64,000 nucleotides of DNA from Rugamonas brunnea (GTDB taxonomy: Bacteria > Pseudomonadota > Gammaproteobacteria > Burkholderiales > Burkholderiaceae_D): positions 1 to 64,000 of the forward strand of contig NZ_JACEZT010000009.1 in NCBI RefSeq assembly GCF_014042345.1, given 5' to 3'. Shown piece by piece: positions 59,306-64,000 of the stretch. Every line of letters starts with the position of its first letter. Within the stretch, counting starts at the first letter, position 1. A program made the translations under genes and the position numbers. The notes below the pieces were generated by a model, which was not told where the DNA came from, did not search any database, and saw only the letters and a program-made list of their open reading frames with translations.

Positions 59306-60130
59306 TCAATAAAAGCCGAACAGGGACTGGAACAGCGGTGTGCGTTGCGGGTCCAGGTACAGCAGCTTTTTCAGGCCGGTGTGGCCTTGATGGTCGAAGC
59401 GCTTCCACTGCCCCTCGGGCTGCGCCAGCCGGTCGGCGATGGCGTACAACGCCGACGGATTGGCGCCCATGCCCACATGGCTGGCATGCACTTCGATGTT
59501 CTCGGAACTGGCCGTCTCCTCCTCCATGCTGCAATGCCACGCCACCACGCCGTCGGTGCGGCTGAAGATGGAGGTGGTCGGCATGGGCGGGCGCTCGCGC
59601 AGCGCGGCGAAACGCTCGGCGTCGATCTCCTTTTCGCCCGAGACCAGCTGGTACACGCGCCAGGCGTTAGTGGCCTTGTGACTGCCGGTGAAGGGCGAAC
59701 CAAGTGTCACCACAGTGCGCACGTCATCGGGCAGCATCTTGGCCAGCTCGCGCGCATACACGCCGCCCAGGCTCCAGCCAACCAGGCTGACGGTGCGGCC
59801 CGTGTCGGCCCGCAGTTGACGGATCTTGTCCATGCAGGCTTCCAGCACGCCGGGCCTCGGACCAAAATTCAAGCCCTGCTCCCAGGCGTGGACGGAGAAG
59901 CCGCGATCAGTGAGGAAGTGGCGGATGACAAGCGTGGTGAAATCGCCGGCGGCCAGGCCGGGGAAGACCATGACCGGGTGACCGTCGCCCTCCGGCGCCA
60001 TGCGCATGAAGGGATAGGCCGCCAGGGCGGCGCCCAGTTCCCATGGCGCGCGCATCTCCAGCGCCATTCTCAACATGCCCGGTGCGTTGTCGTTTTCCAA
60101 AGCTTGCGGTGCGGTCTTGCGGTGTCCCAT
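59306..60130 (-). CDS. Alpha/beta hydrolase (lipase/esterase-like)
   Basis: 274 aa. Nucleophile motif GWSLGG and preceding VMVFPGLAAGDFTTLVIRHFL; TLGSPFTGS and SRTDGVVAW near the C-terminus match PGAP1/PlpP-type lipase-like hydrolases that often accompany polyester or phospholipid metabolism. First gene of the four-gene minus-strand operon, 11 bp before the next hydrolase gene. No signal peptide. Confidence 0.8.
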   Translation of the reverse strand: MGHRKTAPQALENDNAPGMLRMALEMRAPWELGAALAAYPFMRMAPEGDGHPVMVFPGLAAGDFTTLVIRHFLTDRGFSVHAWEQGLNFGPRPGVLEACMDKIRQLRADTGRTVSLVGWSLGGVYARELAKMLPDDVRTVVTLGSPFTGSHKATNAWRVYQLVSGEKEIDAERFAALRERPPMPTTSIFSRTDGVVAWHCSMEEETASSENIEVHASHVGMGANPSALYAIADRLAQPEGQWKRFDHQGHTGLKKLLYLDPQRTPLFQSLFGFY

Positions 60131-60224
60131 CTGTGCTCCCGGCGATATGATTTGAGCATACCATTTTTACTGGGAGCATGAAATGGCGCACCGTTGAACG
60201 GCGCGCGCGCACGCTTGAGGCAAG

Positions 60225-61194
<970 letters not shown>

Positions 61195-61196
61195 TG

Positions 61197-61832
61197 TTAT
61201 GGTATTTGTAAGAGTTTATGGGTTTGCAGGCTCAGTTTCCACTTGGGGCGGCGCTTGCAGGTATCGATCGCGAGCTTGGTGTTGAATTCCGCCAGCGGGC
61301 CGTCCATGGGCTGCACGAAGAAATGGTCGAACGCCAGTCCTTCGTACGCGGCCAGGTCCTGGTCCGTCTGCGGAATCACCACCTTGATTTCGTTGCCGCG
61401 CTCGACCGCCAGTTGCGAGCCCATCTTGGGGCTCACGCAGATCCAGTCCACGCCCGGCGGCACGGGGATGGTGCCGTTGGTTTCGATGGCAATCTCGAAG
61501 CCGGCCGCGTGCATGGCGTCGATCAACGGCGCATCCAGTTGCAGCAACGGTTCGCCGCCCGTGAACACGACATACTTGTGGCTGGGGTAATCGGCCGGCC
61601 AGTGCGCATGGATGGCCGCTGCCAGTTCCCCGGCGGAGGCGAATTTGCCGCCGCCCTCACCGTCCGTGCCCACGAAATCCGTGTCGCAGAACTGGCAGAT
61701 GGCGCTGGCACGGTCGCTTTCGCGGCCCGTCCACAGGTTGCAGCCCGAAAAGCGGCAGAATACGGCGGGCCGCCCCGCATGGGCGCCTTCGCCCTGCAGG
61801 GTGTAAAACATTTCTTTGATGCTGTAAGTCAC
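61197..61832 (-). CDS. queE: 7-carboxy-7-deazaguanine synthase (radical SAM)
   Basis: 211 aa. GTG start 61832 behind GAGGAAA; longer frames lack support. Converts CPH4 to 7-carboxy-7-deazaguanine. Instead of the standard CxxxCxxC, the cluster motif is C-x14-C-x2-C (GCNLW...AICQFCDTDF), the variant known for the Burkholderia-type QueE. The VFTGGEPLLQ, AIETNGT and WICVSPKMG motifs are as expected. A TATAAT -10 element lies 59-64 bp upstream. Confidence 0.93.
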   Translation of the reverse strand: MTYSIKEMFYTLQGEGAHAGRPAVFCRFSGCNLWTGRESDRASAICQFCDTDFVGTDGEGGGKFASAGELAAAIHAHWPADYPSHKYVVFTGGEPLLQLDAPLIDAMHAAGFEIAIETNGTIPVPPGVDWICVSPKMGSQLAVERGNEIKVVIPQTDQDLAAYEGLAFDHFFVQPMDGPLAEFNTKLAIDTCKRRPKWKLSLQTHKLLQIP

Positions 61833-61890
61833 AACGTTTCCTCGACTGACCGGCTGCGTACGGCGCGCAAACTCCGGTTGACAACCCTCC

Positions 61891-61896
61891 ATTATA
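61891..61896 (-). promoter_or_regulatory. -10 element of the queE-queD-tadA operon
   Basis: On the minus strand this is a perfect TATAAT with a predicted start near 61884, 52 nt before the queE GTG. The -35 (ACCTGT region, 17 bp away) is poor. No preQ1 riboswitch was recognised in the leader. Confidence 0.5.
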
Positions 61897-62074
61897 AGCG
61901 AGGCTGAGGGCGGACAGGTAGTTGATGGCGATCCAGGCGGGCCGCCCAGGCTTTTTCGCTTTCCCCTCCGCAAGAATTTGACTTTTCACAACGCCCGGCC
62001 GGCGCAGCCGCGATATGTTGTCACAGTGCACCAGCCAAATCCCCGCTGTGATATCCGTATGGAGCCCTGCACCC

Positions 62075-62938
62075 ATGAAATACACTGCTCAGTCCCTGCA
62101 TGTAGACCTGATCACGGCCGGCGCCTTGATGCTGACCGTCATCGCGCTGGCCCTGCTGTGGCGCCAGCGCCGTCTGCGCGCCGTGATGGAACGGTTGCAA
62201 CAAGCGTTGGCGACCGAAGAACGGGCCCGCGCCTGGGCCGAGCAATCGGCGCTGGAACAGCGCACCCGCGTCGGCCAGTTGCTGGCACAGCAGGATGGTC
62301 TGCTGGAAGCGGAGCGCCAACGCATCGCGCGCGATATCCATGACGACCTGGGGCAGAACCTGCTGGCCTTGAAGATGGATCTCGCCATCCTGAGCCGCGG
62401 ACAGCCCCGCTTGCAGGCCCAGTTGCACCAGATCGAAGCCCACATCACCGCCAGCCTGAGCTCGCTGCGCGCCATCATCCATGACCTGCGGCCCGCAGCG
62501 CTGGCGCACGGCCTGCGCAGCGCCGTCGAAAGCCAGGTCATCCAGTTCTCGCGCCTGAGCGGCATCGCTTGCCGGCTGGACGCCGACCAGCAGGTCTACA
62601 GCGTGGCGCCGGGCGCCAAAGTGGACGCGGCGCTGTACCGGGTCCTGCAGGAATCGCTCAGCAATATCGCCCGTCACGCCAACGCCACCCAGGTCGAGAT
62701 CGCACTGTGCCACCAACCCAGCCGCCTGACGCTGACGGTCAGCGACAACGGCGTCGGCCTGCCCGCCCGCCCGGCCCGTGACGGCAATGGCCTGAGCGGC
62801 ATCGCCGACCGGGTTGCCCGTGCCGGCGGCCAGTTCCATGTAGACAGCCGGCCCGGCCAGGGTACGGCCCTGTCCATGTCCTTCCCGCTCGATGTCCCAG
62901 CGCATCAAGCCGAACAACTGATTCCCGAAGCAAAATGA
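62075..62938 (+). CDS. NarL-type sensor histidine kinase
   Basis: 287 aa. ATG 62075 chosen behind GGAG at 62061-62064. A single N-terminal helix (residues 12-29) and no periplasmic domain; then a coiled-coil (35-80), a HisKA_3 dimerisation domain with phospho-His89 (ARDIHDDLGQNLLAL), and a HATPase_c domain (ESLSNIARHANAT, VSDNGVGLP, GLSGIADRVARAG). No response regulator is next to it. Its stop shares ATGA with an in-frame upstream start of the following cyclase gene. The stimulus is probably cytosolic or transmitted through the membrane helix. Confidence 0.9.
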   Translation: MKYTAQSLHVDLITAGALMLTVIALALLWRQRRLRAVMERLQQALATEERARAWAEQSALEQRTRVGQLLAQQDGLLEAERQRIARDIHDDLGQNLLALKMDLAILSRGQPRLQAQLHQIEAHITASLSSLRAIIHDLRPAALAHGLRSAVESQVIQFSRLSGIACRLDADQQVYSVAPGAKVDAALYRVLQESLSNIARHANATQVEIALCHQPSRLTLTVSDNGVGLPARPARDGNGLSGIADRVARAGGQFHVDSRPGQGTALSMSFPLDVPAHQAEQLIPEAK

Positions 62939-63003
62939 CAACCCTTTTCCACGAGCCGGCCGCCATGACCACACTCCAGGCATTACCCGCACAAGGATCG
63001 CCC

Positions 63004-64000
63004 ATGAACAACCTTCAGAAAATCCAGCAGGTCATGGAATTCCCGCAAGCCGAACCGCAGCACGGCTTCGCGCTCAAGCTGATGGAATTGCTGGTCATCC
63101 CCACCTTCGTGATCGATGCCAGCGGCAAAGTGCTGATCTGGAACCGCGCCTGCGAACGGTTGACGGGCGTGCCGGCCTACGAAGTGCTGGGCACGGCCGA
63201 CCACTGGCGCAGTTTCTACAGCGAGCGCCGGCCGACGCTGGCGGACCTGGTGATCCAGGGCCGCACCGGCGAAGTGCGCTCACTGTATGACCAGCACGCC
63301 CACCGCAGCGACGGCGGCGACAACCTGTGCGCGGAAAACTGGTGCGAGATGCCGCGCGTGGGCAAGCGCCGCTACCTGGCCGTGGACGCCAGCCCCATCT
63401 ACGACGCCGAAGGCCGGCTGGTGGCGGTGGTCGAAACGCTGCGCGACATGACGGATGAAAAACGGGCCCAGGTAGCCCTGGAACAACTGGCCACACGCGA
63501 TGGCCTGACCAGCCTGGCCAACCGCCGCTGTTTCGACGACACCCTGGCGGCCGAGTGGCAGCGGGCGTTGCGCCAGCAGCAGCCGCTGTCGCTGCTGATG
63601 GTCGATGTCGACAACTTCAAGCAGTACAACGATGCCTACGGCCACCTGGGCGGCGACGAATGCCTGCAACGCATCGCCAACGCCGTGGCCAGCGAAATGC
63701 GGGCCAACGACCTCGTGGCCCGCTACGGCGGCGAGGAATTCGCCGTGATCTTGCCCAACCAGGCGCTGAAGGGCGCGGCCATCGTTGCCGAGCGCATCCG
63801 CTGCCGGGTCGAGCAATTGCACTTGCCCAACCTTGGCAGCGATGCCCACGTGGTGACGGTCAGCATCGGCGCGGCCACCGCCCTGCCCTCCGTGGACACC
63901 GATCCCAGCCAGTTAGTGGCGACGGCCGACTCGGCGCTGTACCGCGCCAAGCACATGGGCCGTAACCGCATCAGCCTGCCGTTGCAGGAGCTGGATCAAG
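63004..64000 (+). CDS. PAS-GGDEF diguanylate cyclase (truncated by the window end)
   Basis: At least 332 aa; no stop in the window, so it is partial at the right edge. ATG 63004 has AGGA six bases away; in-frame ATGs at 62935 (overlapping the kinase stop) and 62965 are alternatives. A PAS domain (about 25-150; TFVIDASGKVLIWNRACERLTG) precedes the GGDEF domain. The active loop is YGGEEF and the I-site RxxD (RAND) is present five residues before it. Synthesises c-di-GMP; likely co-regulated with the histidine kinase gene. Confidence 0.9.
   Translation, partial: MNNLQKIQQVMEFPQAEPQHGFALKLMELLVIPTFVIDASGKVLIWNRACERLTGVPAYEVLGTADHWRSFYSERRPTLADLVIQGRTGEVRSLYDQHAHRSDGGDNLCAENWCEMPRVGKRRYLAVDASPIYDAEGRLVAVVETLRDMTDEKRAQVALEQLATRDGLTSLANRRCFDDTLAAEWQRALRQQQPLSLLMVDVDNFKQYNDAYGHLGGDECLQRIANAVASEMRANDLVARYGGEEFAVILPNQALKGAAIVAERIRCRVEQLHLPNLGSDAHVVTVSIGAATALPSVDTDPSQLVATADSALYRAKHMGRNRISLPLQELDQ

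Overview
The window is about 64 kb of GC-rich, gene-dense chromosome. Recognisable genes (an E. coli-like FNR, a two-gene nadA-nadC operon with a separate nadB, a GlpSTPQUV glycerol ABC transporter, ybiT, rlhA, queE-queD-tadA, WbpP/EpsB-type exopolysaccharide genes, an FeS photolyase cluster) suggest a betaproteobacterium, most likely Burkholderiales and plausibly Oxalobacteraceae (Massilia/Duganella-like). This assignment rests on gene content and style, not on a marker gene. No rRNA, tRNA, CRISPR array or prophage was seen.

Left part (1-14.7 kb): the window opens in what looks like the terminal repeats of an IS21-family element (1-127), then an unexplained inverted repeat (139-228) and a membrane-anchored PQQ-propeller protein. 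A TetR regulator (2323-2928, -) is divergent from a very compact operon (3027-12656, +). That operon encodes an FAD oxidoreductase, a DUF1365 protein, a Cfa-type fatty-acid methyltransferase, a chalcone-isomerase-like protein, an MFS carrier, a DUF3833 lipoprotein, an SDR, a SnoaL-like protein, TspO, FolE and an FeS cryptochrome/photolyase. Nearly all junctions are ATGA overlaps. The set resembles light/singlet-oxygen-induced lipid-modification and photorepair clusters. rlhA follows with its own promoter.

14.8-28 kb: a three-gene exporter (HlyD-type adaptor, FtsX/MacB-type permease, ABC ATPase; -) is divergent from fnr. Its upstream region holds an FNR-type box centred exactly 41.5 bp before the start point implied by a good -10 element. 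A PAS-GAF-GGDEF cyclase, four orphan periplasmic binding proteins, an Hpt protein, a Sel1-like lipoprotein and a LysR regulator follow.

28-35.5 kb: a translationally coupled prkA / DUF444 / spoVR stress module, then (- strand) a scarred exopolysaccharide locus. Here an EpsB-type sugar transferase is fused in frame to the C-terminal fragment of a UDP-N-acetylhexosamine dehydrogenase, followed by an intact WbpP-type epimerase. This chimera is the most unusual object in the window.

35.5-45 kb: nadB (+), a binding protein, a monooxygenase, a GNAT enzyme, nadA-nadC (-), ybiT (-) and a CLC-F-like channel/antiporter (+).

44.3-56.1 kb: a full glycerol regulon. glpR (-) faces glpD-glpSTPQUV-glpK-LamB-type porin (+) across an intergenic region full of GAAC half-sites spaced one helical turn apart, with a 22-codon leader ORF overlapping glpD.

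56-64 kb: a four-gene (-) operon (two alpha/beta hydrolases, S66 LD-carboxypeptidase, DAO-type oxidase), queE-queD-tadA (-), then a NarL-type histidine kinase coupled to a PAS-GGDEF cyclase that runs off the right edge.
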